NCBI RefSeq assembly: GCF_014645615.1
Contig: NZ_BMMB01000004.1
Location: 1 to 64,000, forward strand
DNA: 64,000 nt
Direction: 5' to 3'
DNA from: Paenibacillus hunanensis
Lineage (GTDB): Bacteria; Bacillota; Bacilli; Paenibacillales; Paenibacillaceae
Positions 1 through 9,273 of this stretch are shown piece by piece (position 1 is the stretch's first letter; each line of letters opens with the position of its first letter). The notes under the pieces were generated by a model that saw nothing but the letters and a program-made list of their open reading frames with translations, was not told the DNA's origin and did no database searches. Position numbers and translations under genes: made by a program.

Positions 1-13
1 ATCGTACTGCTAT

Positions 14-78
14 AGTGTTAGCGATCTCCTAACACGGGGTGAAACGAAAAGGATTTTTGCGTAGCAAAATATCGTACT
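14..78 (+). repeat. Element B, copy 1 (double-hairpin repeat)
   Basis: Two short hairpins in a row: GTGTTAG/CTAACAC around a 7-nt loop, then TTTTGC/GCAAAA around a 3-nt loop, joined by CGGGGT and a variable linker. A closely similar copy lies at 59419-59487, where it interrupts element A. Bases 1-8 (ATCGTACT) repeat the last bases of this copy (71-78), so the window may start inside a tandem pair. It has no coding capacity and its function is unknown. Confidence 0.7.
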
Positions 79-188
79 ATTATCGGTATTCCGACCGGAT
101 CGAGCTGGAAACCGATTCAATAAGCAAGCACAAGTCAATACGGTACTTATGAATGAATAGCATGTAATTATGTGGAGGGAATAACATC

Positions 189-347
189 ATGGAAAACACA
201 AACAATCAAAACACATTAGAAATGGTTACACCGGAGCTTGATCTGATGACACAGTTGCGCCAGATCGTGAGTAATCGCGAAAATTCCGATCTTGCTGTAC
301 GTGGTAAAGTGACGCAATTGCTGAATCAGTATATGGATGCTAATTAA
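189..347 (+). CDS. Small hypothetical protein, 52 aa
   Basis: An ATG-to-TAA frame of 52 codons preceded by a good ribosome binding site (GGAGGG, about 9 nt upstream). The product is acidic to neutral and probably helical, with no membrane segment and no cysteines: an Asn/Gln-rich start, then a likely amphipathic helix ending near YMDAN. The size and the ELDLMTQLRQI stretch recall small Spo0E-like regulators, but the SxxxD signature of that family is not convincing, so no function is assigned. It stands alone between element B and the DUF3841 gene. It is likely real because of the binding site and clean frame. Confidence 0.6.
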   Translation: MENTNNQNTLEMVTPELDLMTQLRQIVSNRENSDLAVRGKVTQLLNQYMDAN

Positions 348-531
348 ACGAAAAGCCTATCATATCCGTCCCTATGGACGACTATTTACACGCGTAGTAC
401 GGTATAACGATACCGGGCTGCGCGTGTTGCTGTATGAGCGATTCGTCCTGTTCTGCTGAACAGGGGTTAAACTGGGGTGTATTTTCTGATATGATACGAA
501 GGTCAATGTCGATCAGGAGGTGAATGCAGCG

Positions 532-1098
532 ATGAGCATCCGCCATGCTGTACCCAGGTATTGGACGATCCAGTCCAAAGAAGCCTGGGAAGCCGCGCAG
601 GAGATTGGATTTTTGCACGGTCATTCCGAGCATGCCATGTTTATCGAGCCGTACCACTGGATGATGAGCCAGATGGGGCAGCGTCTGCCCGGATACGACG
701 GGAGCTACCCGGTATGGGTATGGACGGAAAAGCCGGATATGTTACAGCTTCATCATTATACTGGACGTGCAGGCTGTGTATGCCTGACGCTGGAGCTCAA
801 GCATGATGAGGTGCTGCTATCGGATTTTGATGAGTGGCATGCGGTGTTAAACGATACCTTTAATGCACGTACACAGCGCGAATGGCAACGTTATTGTGCA
901 GGTCGCTCGGTTGTCACCAAGGAAGAGAGCTGGCAACGTATTTTCGAGCTACAATCCTCGCTTGTGGATGTGAAGAAAAGAAACGGTAACCCAACGCGTC
1001 GCTTGCAGGGTGTGACCGGAGCGGTCGCACTGGATCGTGTGATCCGTGTGGAGCATCTGGAGGAAGTGCTGAGGGAACGACGTCTGTATCATGTGTAG
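532..1098 (+). CDS. DUF3841 family protein
   Basis: A protein of 188 aa recognised as DUF3841 from its opening pattern (YWTIQ, then EAW, G-x-L, a Y-x-WM-x-x-QM block and YPVWVW). The family is widespread in Firmicutes and its function is unknown. It is soluble, with no signal peptide or membrane segment. A GTG at 520 lies inside the AGGAGG ribosome binding site (515-520), so the ATG at 532, 11 nt downstream of that site, is taken as the start. It is a single gene; the next gene starts 180 bp later. Confidence 0.8.
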   Translation: MSIRHAVPRYWTIQSKEAWEAAQEIGFLHGHSEHAMFIEPYHWMMSQMGQRLPGYDGSYPVWVWTEKPDMLQLHHYTGRAGCVCLTLELKHDEVLLSDFDEWHAVLNDTFNARTQREWQRYCAGRSVVTKEESWQRIFELQSSLVDVKKRNGNPTRRLQGVTGAVALDRVIRVEHLEEVLRERRLYHV

Positions 1099-1275
1099 CA
1101 AAATGGATGGGCTGCAGCGGGATTAGCCGGCAGTCTTTTTGCTGTAGGATGGATAATTGGTAATGTAGCGTGTGCCTGGTGGGGTAATAGACAGCAGCGG
1201 CATGACCGGATAGAGAATAAAAGAGTGAAAAATAAATTTGGACTACAGCCTATGGAACAGACAGGAGAGGATCGA

Positions 1276-2334
1276 ATGAGTCATTTTACATATACAGGCT
1301 TGATGCACCGGGTGATGGATATTTATGCGGAGCATGGCAGCGCGGCTGCTTATCATTTTATATGTGAGCATCTGGAGGAAGGGCAGGCGAATCCGGCACA
1401 AATGTATAATTTGCGCTATTCCTTATTAGCTGCGTGTGGACGAAAGGACGAAGCGCTTGCTTTACTCAAAGAAGCTGTGCTTCAGCATGGCTACTGGTAC
1501 AATGCAGATGATCTGAGTGAGGACGAGGATCTGGCTGTACTGCATGAGGAGCCTGACTTCCAGCAGGTATTGCAATTGTGCAGACAGCGAGAGGCAGAAG
1601 CACTTGCCGAGAGCAGCGGACGTCTGAATATTTTGTTGCCTGAAGCAGGTGGAGCGCCTGAAACGTATCGTACTTTACTTGTATTACATGGAGAACTGGA
1701 AAATAACGAAGCTGTCGAACCCACCTGGCATGCGGCTCTGAATCAGAGCTATAAGCTAGCACTGCTACAATCGTCGCAAATTCAATTTTCCGGTGCGTAT
1801 GATTGGTCAGATCCTGAGCAAAATATACAGGAGCTGGAGCAGGCACTGCTTGAGCTGGGACGTGTAGATGGACGTATTCAGGAGGAGGATTCCTCTACTC
1901 AGCTAGAATCATTAGAGCCTCAAACCGAATTATCAGAGCCTCAAGATCGGGAAGCCGTGCAAGTCGCACAGCAAGCAAGTGATACGACCAAGCCGATTAT
2001 GGCTGGATTTTCCTCCGGTGCTCGCGCAGCCTTACAAGCGGCAGCAACCTATCCGGCAGCGATTGGTGGATTGATTCTAGTATCTCCCTGGTTACCTGAG
2101 CCATCCGAATGGCAGGATGCGCTGGTACACTGGCAGCAGTATGGGGTGAAGCTATATCTGATCTGTGGCGAGCATGATGAGGATTGTCTGGCAGGTACGG
2201 AAGAGCTGGCTAATGAGCTCCAGCGCAAGGGCATCGACCATCAGCTTCATCTGATGCCTGGACTCGGACATAATTATCCCGTGCATTTCGAACAATTGTT
2301 ATCGTCAGCACTAAGCTGGATGAATGAATCGTAA
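1276..2334 (+). CDS. Alpha/beta hydrolase with helical N-terminal domain
   Basis: A cytoplasmic protein of 352 aa. Residues 1 to about 110 are helical and TPR-like (a Y-N-L-R-Y-S-L-L-A-A-C-G-R repeat-like stretch). The C-terminal half is an alpha/beta hydrolase: nucleophile elbow GFSSG with Ser246, an acid-loop candidate in CGEHDED, and the catalytic His in GLGHNYP. A Glu/Gln-rich low-complexity linker lies between the halves at about residues 200-235. The ATG at 1276 follows AGGAGAGG and is preferred to the ATG at 1225. The fold suggests an esterase or peptidase activity; the substrate is unknown. Confidence 0.8.
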   Translation: MSHFTYTGLMHRVMDIYAEHGSAAAYHFICEHLEEGQANPAQMYNLRYSLLAACGRKDEALALLKEAVLQHGYWYNADDLSEDEDLAVLHEEPDFQQVLQLCRQREAEALAESSGRLNILLPEAGGAPETYRTLLVLHGELENNEAVEPTWHAALNQSYKLALLQSSQIQFSGAYDWSDPEQNIQELEQALLELGRVDGRIQEEDSSTQLESLEPQTELSEPQDREAVQVAQQASDTTKPIMAGFSSGARAALQAAATYPAAIGGLILVSPWLPEPSEWQDALVHWQQYGVKLYLICGEHDEDCLAGTEELANELQRKGIDHQLHLMPGLGHNYPVHFEQLLSSALSWMNES

Positions 2335-2453
2335 GCAGAAAATGAAGCCTGTATTTCCAATTGATGCGGAACAGGCTATAATCATACATGGAAAAAAGAC
2401 CGGAATCGTTCCGAGGCATCGGACAAGCGGCCAATGAATGGATAGAAGGATGA

Positions 2454-3233
2454 GTGAACGGAGTGAAGATCGCAATATTTGATTCTGGCATCGGTGGGCT
2501 GACTGTATTGCACGAAGCGATGAAGCTGCTGCCTGACGAAGATTACTTATTTTATGCAGACACCCGGCATGTACCTTACGGTGAAAAGAGTAAGGAAGAG
2601 GTCAAGCAATATGTACTGGATGCAGCGCAATATATGGCGGAGCAGCAGGTAAAGGCGATCGTGCTCGCCTGTAATACAGCGACAAGTATTGCAGTGAATG
2701 AGCTACGTCAGCGGTATCCATTTCCGATTCTTGGTATTGAGCCTGCGGTGAAGCCTGCGGTACAAAACAGTACAATCAAGCATAAAAAGGTACTCGTGAT
2801 GGCGACCCGCCTGACGCTAAATGAAGAGAAATTCCATAACCTTGTGAAAAGTATCGATAAATACGATATTGTGGAAAGCTTGCCTATGCCTGGCTTAGTA
2901 GAGCTAGCCGAAAAGCGTCAATTCGACGATGAGCATGTGATGCAATATCTGGATGAAGCACTGGCAGGCTATAAGCTGGATGAATACGGTACGCTCGTGC
3001 TGGGCTGCACGCATTTCCCATTTTTCCGTGATCAATTACGTCGATATTTCCCGCAGGAGGTCGATATTATTGATGGCAGTAACGGAACAGCAAGGCATCT
3101 ACGCCATGTGCTGGAGGAACGGGATCAACTAGGTGGCGGTAGCGGCAAGATTCAATTTGTCCGCTCTAGCGAGCCTGTAGAGTCCGCAGTGGAGCTGGCA
3201 GATTATCATCGCTTGCTGGAGAGACTGTCCTGA
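2454..3233 (+). CDS. racE: Glutamate racemase
   Basis: Converts L-glutamate to D-glutamate for peptidoglycan stem peptides, in the cytoplasm. The 259 aa are full length for the family. It shows the N-terminal FDSGIGGLTV motif, the two catalytic cysteines Cys73 (ACNTA) and Cys185 (LGCTHFP), and the YADTRHVPYG loop. The GTG start at 2454 follows GAAGGA; an alternative in-frame GTG lies three codons downstream. It is transcribed alone, with a -10-like TATAAT at about 2378, and a hairpin follows at 3393. It belongs to the same wall-precursor theme as dapF and ponA elsewhere in the window. Confidence 0.95.
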   Translation: MNGVKIAIFDSGIGGLTVLHEAMKLLPDEDYLFYADTRHVPYGEKSKEEVKQYVLDAAQYMAEQQVKAIVLACNTATSIAVNELRQRYPFPILGIEPAVKPAVQNSTIKHKKVLVMATRLTLNEEKFHNLVKSIDKYDIVESLPMPGLVELAEKRQFDDEHVMQYLDEALAGYKLDEYGTLVLGCTHFPFFRDQLRRYFPQEVDIIDGSNGTARHLRHVLEERDQLGGGSGKIQFVRSSEPVESAVELADYHRLLERLS

Positions 3234-3392
3234 GAGAACGTGAGTGGCTTCTGCGAGATGGAGAACTGCTAGATATAGAATGTACAGCATGACATGCTGC
3301 CAAAAGCACGATGGTGTACACTGCCTACATTGTATATCAAGCATTGAGCCTATGCTGGCTTGTATTGATGTGGATTGATAGTGGTATAACTT

Positions 3393-3428
3393 TAACAGCG
3401 GCATCCTTATATCGGGTGCCGCTGTTTG
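3393..3428. terminator. Hairpin between convergent genes
   Basis: A 12-bp stem, nearly perfect (ACAGCGGCATCC / GGGTGCCGCTGT), lies between racE (+) and the SOS-controlled gene (-). The T-runs on either side are short, so it is a moderate candidate for a shared terminator. Confidence 0.55.
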
Positions 3429-3448
3429 AGTTGCTATCTAATATGGGA

Positions 3449-3910
3449 TCATGAAACGTGAGAAACGTTAGCTTTAGCAGCCGATGGGCGCAGGGCAGGC
3501 TGCTTGGCTCGCGATCCTGTCGTATAGGAACGTGTCGATGTGGTAGTTGTGGTAGTAGCAGACTTGCTCGAAGGGCTTCGTTTATAGGTGTTGGATGAGC
3601 TTGAGGTACGGGATGAATGCGTTGGCTTAACTGCGGATACAGCCCTTGCTGTAGAGGAGAAAGCCTTATCCGATTCACTCACTGTCATAGCGGCAAGCTG
3701 CTTCACTGAGATCGTTGGGCGTATCGCTTTGGAAGGCTGCCATGCTAGAATATTTTCCAGCTTAAATGTCCGAGGCTCACCTGAACGCAGACAATCGGCA
3801 TATACACGCCCATTACGAATATGCTTGATCTCGATGCGGCGCTGCGTCAGCTTGCCCGTCTGATCCATATATACAATTTCAAGCAATTCTCCAATATGGT
3901 TAGCTAGCAT
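3449..3910 (-). CDS. LexA-controlled small protein with WYL-like N-terminal domain
   Basis: A protein of 153 aa. Residues 5-60 have the pattern of a WYL-type beta fold (hydrophobic strand LLEIVYMD, then RRIEIKHIRNGRVYADC, then GEPRTFKLENI). Residues 65-153 are low complexity, rich in Ser, Thr, Lys and Arg, basic and probably disordered. The promoter carries two perfect LexA boxes, so it should be induced by DNA damage. WYL domains elsewhere bind nucleic acids or nucleotides and act as regulators, but the family assignment here is by pattern only. The ATG at 3910 follows AGAGGG with normal spacing. It is alone on its strand, convergent with racE. Confidence 0.7.
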   Translation of the reverse strand: MLANHIGELLEIVYMDQTGKLTQRRIEIKHIRNGRVYADCLRSGEPRTFKLENILAWQPSKAIRPTISVKQLAAMTVSESDKAFSSTARAVSAVKPTHSSRTSSSSNTYKRSPSSKSATTTTTTSTRSYTTGSRAKQPALRPSAAKANVSHVS

Positions 3911-3927
3911 GATCATCCCTCTAATCA

Positions 3928-3939
3928 GAACATTTGTTC
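3928..3939. promoter_or_regulatory. LexA (SOS) box 2
   Basis: A perfect GAAC-N4-GTTC palindrome (GAACATTTGTTC). It lies between the -10 element and the ribosome binding site of the minus-strand gene, so bound LexA would block the start of transcription. Confidence 0.85.
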
Positions 3940-3953
3940 CTGTATTTATTCTT

Positions 3954-3982
3954 ATTATATACGAACAAATGTTCTTTTTCAA
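3954..3982 (-). promoter_or_regulatory. Sigma-A promoter with a LexA box in the spacer
   Basis: On the minus strand, TTGAAA (3982-3977) and TATAAT (3959-3954) are separated by exactly 17 nt. The spacer contains LexA box 1 (3963-3974). This is a near-consensus promoter arranged for tight repression and strong induction. Confidence 0.85.
3963..3974. promoter_or_regulatory. LexA (SOS) box 1
   Basis: A perfect palindrome, GAACAAATGTTC, preceded by C, matching the Bacillus LexA consensus CGAACRNRYGTTYG except for the last base. It sits between the -35 and -10 elements of the minus-strand promoter. Its start is 35 bp from the start of box 2. Confidence 0.9.
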
Positions 3983-4198
3983 CTGTGTAAATGAGGCTTG
4001 TGCAAATAAATATCGTTTATGTGGATATCCTTTTGGGGTAATATATGAAGAATCGCTTGCTGGGTTGTTGGTGACAAGAACACAGACAAAGCTATGTCGT
4101 ATCGTTGGACGAATATACACACAGAGCATCATGCTTTCTCCGTACGGACTGTAGCTAGAGGAGCATGTTATGCCATTTGGAGAGGAGTACATCATACT

Positions 4199-6523
4199 AT
4201 GTCAAACCATCATTCGAATGACCCATCATCTACCAACTCCACGAAAAACACATCGGATATTAATAAGCTGATCAGTCAAATGACGCTGGAGGAGAAGGCA
4301 AGTCTCTGTTCAGGTCTGGACTTCTGGCATACACAGCCCATTGAAAGGCTTGATATTCCAGCCGTGATGGTGACAGACGGGCCACATGGATTGCGTAAGC
4401 AGGGTGGAAGCGGAGATCATCTGGGCTTAGGTGATAGCGTTCCAGCTACGTGCTTCCCGACAGCTGCGGGTCTCGCTTCGTCATGGAATCGGGAGCTACT
4501 GCATCAGGTAGGCGAAGCGATCGGTGAAGAAGCACAAGCCGAGCAGGTTGCTATTGTGCTTGGGCCAGGCACCAATATTAAGCGCTCCCCGTTATGCGGA
4601 CGGAATTTTGAGTATTTTTCCGAGGACCCGTATCTATCCTCCGAGCTAGCAGCGAGCCATATACAGGGTGTGCAGAGTCAGGATGTCGGTACATCGCTCA
4701 AGCATTTTGCCGCTAACAATCAAGAAGAGCGGCGTATGTCAGTGGATACGATTGTTGACGAGCGGACACTGCGTGAGATTTATCTGGCGAGCTTTGAAGG
4801 AGCGGTAAAGCAAGGCAAGCCGTGGACGGTGATGTGCTCGTATAACAAGCTAAACGGCACCTATACTGGAGAAAATGAATATTTGCTTACAGATATTTTA
4901 CGCCGTGAGTGGGGCTTTGAGGGCTTTGTCGTATCGGATTGGGGCGCTGTAAATGAACGTGTGGATGCGCTCAAAGCAGGGCTGGAGCTGGAGATGCCAG
5001 CGAATGGCGGTATTGGCGATGCCAAAATTGTCGCTGCGGTAAAGGACGGCAAGCTTGATGAAAAAATACTGGATCGAGCAGTAGAGCAGCTACTGCGTTT
5101 TGTATTTAATGCAATCGAGCTGCAAAAGCCGAATGCTACATTTGACCCTAACGAGCATCATCAGCTTGCACGGCGTGTAGCGGCGGAAAGTATGGTCTTA
5201 CTCAAAAACGACCATAACCTGCTGCCATTATCCAAAAAAGGACGTGTTGCAGTTATCGGTGAATTTGCAGTACAGCCTCGTTATCAGGGAAGCGGCAGCT
5301 CGCATATTAATCCAACCCAGCTGGATCAAGCATTGGACGAAATTCGTAAGCTGGTGGATAGTGAGTCTGAAGTGACCTATGCACCCGGTTATGATCTGGA
5401 TAGTGATGATGTGAAGGATGAGCTGGTGCAGGAAGCCGTGAAGCTTGCGAATGAGGCGGATGTGGTTATTTTATTTACCGGATTGCCAGATCGCTATGAA
5501 TCGGAGGGCTATGATCGTACTCATCTTGAACTTCCGCTAAATCATAAGCAGCTGATCAAGGAGCTTGCAGCTGTGCAACCGAATCTGGTCGTCGTACTGA
5601 GTAACGGTTCCCCTGTAACGATGCCGTGGCTCGATCAGACGAGCGCAGTGCTGGAAGGATATCTTGGTGGTCAGGCAGGCGGTGGCGCTGTGGCTGATCT
5701 ATTGTTTGGTGAGGTGAATCCAAGCGGTAAGCTACCTGAGACGTTTCCAGTACAGCTTAGCGATAATCCATCGTTCCTGAATTTCCCGGGTGAAGGGGAT
5801 CGGGTAGAATATCGGGAAGGCATTTTTGTCGGTTATCGGTATTATGATACGAAGCAGCTGGAGCCATTGTTCCCGTTTGGCTATGGACTGAGCTACACTT
5901 CATTTGAATATAGTGAGCTCCAAGTCGATCGTACATCGATGACCGATCAGAATACAGTGAACGTTCAGGTAACGGTACGTAATACAGGCTCACGCCGCGG
6001 ACAGGAGATTGTGCAGCTATATGTACATGACCCGGAGAGTAGCGTGATCCGTCCAGAGCAGGAGCTGAAAGGCTTTGCGAAGGTAGCGCTGGAGCCAGGT
6101 GAGAGAAAGACTGTAAGCTTCATGCTAGATAAACGAGCATTTGCTTACTATCATACTGAGCTGCGTGATTGGCATGTAGAAACAGGCGAGTATGAGCTAC
6201 GAGTTGGCGCATCCTCGCGTGATATAAGGCTCAAGCAAACGATTGAGGTAACGTCTACAGTCAAATTAAAGCAGGTCTTCCATCGCAATACGACGATTGG
6301 TGATATCGCAGCGAATCCAGCTACCAAGCCAATCGCCGAGGAGCTTACCAAACGTTCCGGCTTGAACGATATGATGGGTGATAATCCAGATATGCTGCTG
6401 GCTATGACACGCTTTATGCCGCTACGCGCAATGATTAATTTTGGACAGGGTAAATATACAGAAGACATGCTGGAGCAGGATTTACAGCGGCTGAATGAAG
6501 CGTTACAGCAGGCAGGGCATTAA
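4199..6523 (+). CDS. Glycoside hydrolase family 3 beta-glucosidase-type enzyme
   Basis: A protein of 774 aa with no signal peptide, so likely cytoplasmic and acting on imported oligosaccharides. Order: GH3 N-terminal barrel (about 20-310), GH3 C-terminal domain (about 340-575) and a fibronectin-III-like domain (about 600-700). The catalytic nucleophile is Asp247 in [17 protein letters not shown] and KHFAANNQE are typical family motifs. The start at 4199 follows AGAGGAG; a longer frame upstream lacks a binding site. The last 70 residues ([14 protein letters not shown] onward) form an extra helical tail seen in many Gram-positive members. It could also cleave xylosides or other beta-glycosides. 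It is monocistronic, with a terminator at 6681. Confidence 0.92.
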   Translation: MSNHHSNDPSSTNSTKNTSDINKLISQMTLEEKASLCSGLDFWHTQPIERLDIPAVMVTDGPHGLRKQGGSGDHLGLGDSVPATCFPTAAGLASSWNRELLHQVGEAIGEEAQAEQVAIVLGPGTNIKRSPLCGRNFEYFSEDPYLSSELAASHIQGVQSQDVGTSLKHFAANNQEERRMSVDTIVDERTLREIYLASFEGAVKQGKPWTVMCSYNKLNGTYTGENEYLLTDILRREWGFEGFVVSDWGAVNERVDALKAGLELEMPANGGIGDAKIVAAVKDGKLDEKILDRAVEQLLRFVFNAIELQKPNATFDPNEHHQLARRVAAESMVLLKNDHNLLPLSKKGRVAVIGEFAVQPRYQGSGSSHINPTQLDQALDEIRKLVDSESEVTYAPGYDLDSDDVKDELVQEAVKLANEADVVILFTGLPDRYESEGYDRTHLELPLNHKQLIKELAAVQPNLVVVLSNGSPVTMPWLDQTSAVLEGYLGGQAGGGAVADLLFGEVNPSGKLPETFPVQLSDNPSFLNFPGEGDRVEYREGIFVGYRYYDTKQLEPLFPFGYGLSYTSFEYSELQVDRTSMTDQNTVNVQVTVRNTGSRRGQEIVQLYVHDPESSVIRPEQELKGFAKVALEPGERKTVSFMLDKRAFAYYHTELRDWHVETGEYELRVGASSRDIRLKQTIEVTSTVKLKQVFHRNTTIGDIAANPATKPIAEELTKRSGLNDMMGDNPDMLLAMTRFMPLRAMINFGQGKYTEDMLEQDLQRLNEALQQAGH

Positions 6524-6680
6524 TTGGATGAAAGATAGCTCAGGAAGCTTATTCGCCTTCTTGACAAACGAGGTTCGGAGTGGCAAAGCATCATGATTGC
6601 TGATGATAGAATGCCGATCGGCGTTACAGGGTGATAGTGAAGCTAACGAGAATCCGATATAGAGCAGAATAGATACATGC

Positions 6681-6746
6681 AAAGCCAGATGATTCATTTA
6701 AGAGATCGATCTTACGATCCTCTGAATGGCATCTGGCTTTTTATAA
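6681..6746 (+). terminator. Terminator of the GH3 gene
   Basis: A long hairpin: AAGCCAGATG pairs with CATCTGGCTT, with further pairing of ATTCA with TGAAT, followed by TTTTTA. It lies 157 bp after the GH3 stop; the DNA between shows nothing recognisable. Confidence 0.75.
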
Positions 6747-6863
6747 ATGAATATCGAAATATCCTATCATCTAGCTAATCGGATGACACGATTGATGCAG
6801 TGGTTCGTCTACCATAATCTACTATACCTGCTATCCTGCTGAGTATGCTAAGCAAGCCATCAT

Positions 6864-7937
6864 TTATTTAAACGGAAAATCTGTGGTGAGCCAGCTATCA
6901 CGCTTGGCGATTCTCTCGGTGTAGGCATCCTTTTTATCATATTGCTGTAGCAATTGCTGGAATCGAGTTGCTTTCTTCTCATTGCGAAGATGCACATAGG
7001 CACGCTTTAGCGCCGGATTTTGCAGTAATGGAATATAGTCGTCAGCTTCCATTTCCCATGCTTCGCGTTGTACAAATTCGGTTAGAGCAGGCGCAGCTTG
7101 TAAGGGTTCCAGCTTCCGTAGACCTTTCATATTATACAGCTCGATTTTACGAAGCTCCTGTAGCTGATCGAGTGGGGGAAGCTCATGGATATGGGGCATT
7201 GCACCGATTCGGACGAATTGTAGTCCTGTCATGGAAGACAAGAAGTCAAGCCGATCTAAGCCGCGAATTTGCGAGAGCTCGATATATTTCAGTTGCTTGA
7301 GCTGGGCAAGTGCATCCAATTGGCTGGTGCCGCCCAGATAGAGCTGTAGCCACCATAGCTGCTTGAGCTCTAGCAAAAAGTCTAGATTCGGCAGTGTCAT
7401 ATAACGCAGACTTAACCGCTCTATATGCTGAAGCCTCGCAAGCTCGTCCACATGCTTAACATGTCCTTCAATCGTCAACTCCTGTAGCCTGGTGAAGCGA
7501 GAGATTCCTTGCAGCGATGGCTTTTTCGATGCTGTTTTACCCAGTGTAAGTGAGGTCAGTGACGGGGGAAGCTGCTGTAAGATATCAAAATGATCCAGCT
7601 TGTACATTCGTAAATGAAGCTCTTGTAGCTGCTCCAATGTTGCCAGCGAATCTAAATTAGCGAATTCGCCATCACATGTAATTTCCAGCTTCTGTAGCTG
7701 TGGTAGCTGTTCGACAAAGGCCAGATCGCACACCTGATTATGAAAATGGTATGCACGGACTCGCAGCTGCGGACATGCTGGCAGTACGGTATTGTTAATA
7801 TACTCATAGCTGCTCCAATGCAGGGCAGAGGCAAATTGCAATGTATGTATAGAGCTCATTCGAGCAATCTCCTGAGCCTCGGTTCGGGTTAGCTTGTCTT
7901 CAATCTCGATCACACCTGTATTCAAATTACGATACAT
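6864..7937 (-). CDS. Leucine-rich repeat protein
   Basis: A protein of 357 aa made largely of leucine-rich repeats of about 22 residues (for example LQKLEITCDGEFANLDSLA and LKYIELSQIRGLDRLDFLS) from about residue 75 to 300. There is no signal peptide, membrane segment or sorting signal, so it is probably cytoplasmic, unlike internalins. The C-terminal 50 residues are charged and helical (NEKKATRFQQLLQQYDKKDAY). Such repeats usually mediate protein-protein contacts; the partner is unknown. It runs opposite to its upstream neighbours and stands alone. Confidence 0.8.
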   Translation of the reverse strand: MYRNLNTGVIEIEDKLTRTEAQEIARMSSIHTLQFASALHWSSYEYINNTVLPACPQLRVRAYHFHNQVCDLAFVEQLPQLQKLEITCDGEFANLDSLATLEQLQELHLRMYKLDHFDILQQLPPSLTSLTLGKTASKKPSLQGISRFTRLQELTIEGHVKHVDELARLQHIERLSLRYMTLPNLDFLLELKQLWWLQLYLGGTSQLDALAQLKQLKYIELSQIRGLDRLDFLSSMTGLQFVRIGAMPHIHELPPLDQLQELRKIELYNMKGLRKLEPLQAAPALTEFVQREAWEMEADDYIPLLQNPALKRAYVHLRNEKKATRFQQLLQQYDKKDAYTERIAKRDSWLTTDFPFK

Positions 7938-8073
7938 ACGATCACCGTCCTGTGCCTGAAAATGTATAGTGCCAGATAATATAGCTCATTAGCTGAATGT
8001 AGAGAATGGAGGTGCAGCAGGATATCGCAACAAAGGAGTACCAAAAGGGAGCGAAGCAGCTCAACATACAAAT

Positions 8074-8118
8074 GGACAAGAGCTTGGCATGCGATATCTT
8101 CTGGCAAGCTCTTGCCCA
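8074..8118 (-). terminator. Probable terminator of the MBL gene
   Basis: A 12-13 bp stem (GGCAAGAGCTTG / CAAGCTCTTGTCC in minus-strand sense) begins just after the MBL stop. The T-tract is weak, so efficiency may be partial. Confidence 0.5.
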
Positions 8119-8135
8119 TTCTTCTTCATTAAACG

Positions 8136-8876
8136 TTATTCAGGAAAAGTATACATCTTATGCTGCTCGATGAATTCCATCTCACCTGTTTTACCAACAA
8201 AGTCATCCTTGGTATCGTTATAATGCATCAGCTTGACCGTACGACATACATCGTCTGGCAGGCTCAATAGCTCTTCTAAGGTCGTATGCACAATACCTGG
8301 TGGGTAAAGCTGACAATCATGCAAAATCGTATGCACACCACGCTCGCGCACCAGATGCTCAAGCAGCTGCGGTTGGAATTTCATATCAGCGCTATAGAAA
8401 ATATGGTCATTAATCAGCACGGAATAGCTGTACTTTCCGTCGATATGCGGCGTTTGGATCAGTTCGATTTTCAGACCGGGTGCAAGCTCGACAGGCTGCT
8501 CCGGTTCAAGCGGACGCACGTCGAAAATATCATCGATCGAGGAAATTCCCTCCTGCGTCATTCCACCACTAAGCGTATGATCCCAGAGCGGTGAGATGAG
8601 TGTGCTGGCAATGTATAGCACAGGCTTGCGCTGGTGTACAAAATAGCCCCGAAAGCCAATTTCCTCCAGACCGCCTACATGATCACCATGAATATGCGAC
8701 ACCAGAATAGCGTCAATCGTATCCAGCTCGATCCCAAGCTGATGCAGCGCCAGCGGTGCTGTAATTCCACAGTCGATCATTAACGTATAATCATCCGCAT
8801 GAACAAGCGCGTTGTTGTTGTAATATTTTTTGGCAAATGCATTGCCTGTGCCTAGCATTTGAAGTTGGATGGACAT
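8136..8876 (-). CDS. MBL-fold metal-dependent hydrolase (RNase Z/YhfI-like)
   Basis: A cytoplasmic protein of 246 aa with the metallo-beta-lactamase fold: motif HIHGDH at 61-66 (two-metal site), D35 in LMIDCGITAP, a later TPHID and a C-terminal LMHYND. The N-terminal MLGTGNAF is typical of the RNase Z/ElaC and phosphodiesterase branch (LGTG-x-x-xP). The RNase Z flexible arm is not obvious, so a small-molecule phosphodiesterase is as likely as a tRNase. The ATG follows a strong AGGAGG on the minus strand. Monocistronic. Confidence 0.85.
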   Translation of the reverse strand: MSIQLQMLGTGNAFAKKYYNNNALVHADDYTLMIDCGITAPLALHQLGIELDTIDAILVSHIHGDHVGGLEEIGFRGYFVHQRKPVLYIASTLISPLWDHTLSGGMTQEGISSIDDIFDVRPLEPEQPVELAPGLKIELIQTPHIDGKYSYSVLINDHIFYSADMKFQPQLLEHLVRERGVHTILHDCQLYPPGIVHTTLEELLSLPDDVCRTVKLMHYNDTKDDFVGKTGEMEFIEQHKMYTFPE

Positions 8877-8949
8877 AATAAACCTCCTGGTGAGATGGGA
8901 TGTAGTTATTTTACGATATAGTAGTGGGCAGCAGTTATCAAGCGAGCGA

Positions 8950-9273
8950 TTACTTTACTGCATAGGGTTTAACGATGACATAAGCTAGATCGTTAAACCC
9001 TATTAACGTTTTTGTTTTAGTGATCGATGCTCCGGCAGGTACTGCTTTACGTTGAGCTCGCTTGTATTTAAAGTCTTCTCCATTTTGTGAAACACCATCT
9101 ACTAATAACATGGAAGCTTGTACGTCTTCTTTTCCTTGTTCGATGGTATGACCTGTTATGTTTTTAACTGTATAGGTTACAGAGCCATCCCAGACATGAG
9201 ACTGCTTATCTGTTGCATTTAAATGAATCTGGTAGGAAGTAACAGCAAAAGCATTCTGATCCTCTCCTAATGA
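8950..9273 (-). pseudogene. Decayed gene: C-terminal fragment of an unidentified protein
   Basis: The minus strand carries an open frame of about 107 codons ending in TAA at 8950 with good codon use (DQNAFAVTSYQIHLNA... through YVIVKPYAVK), but no usable start codon follows the in-frame stop at 9274-9276. The piece looks like the C-terminal beta-sandwich of a secreted or lipoprotein-type protein. Upstream on the same strand, 9290-9390 reads LELSGEVF and, one frame over, YDGTWITRIPAGLVLF, after an AGAAGGAGG; this could be a second frameshifted remnant. I therefore call a broken gene. A sequencing error is the alternative. Confidence 0.5.
8962..9003. repeat. Perfect 15-bp inverted repeat
   Basis: ATAGGGTTTAACGAT and its exact reverse complement flank a 12-nt loop. 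It lies within the last codons of the broken gene. On the plus strand it is followed by a T-rich stretch (TTTTTGTTTT from about 9010), which would suit a terminator, but no plus-strand gene ends here. Confidence 0.8.
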
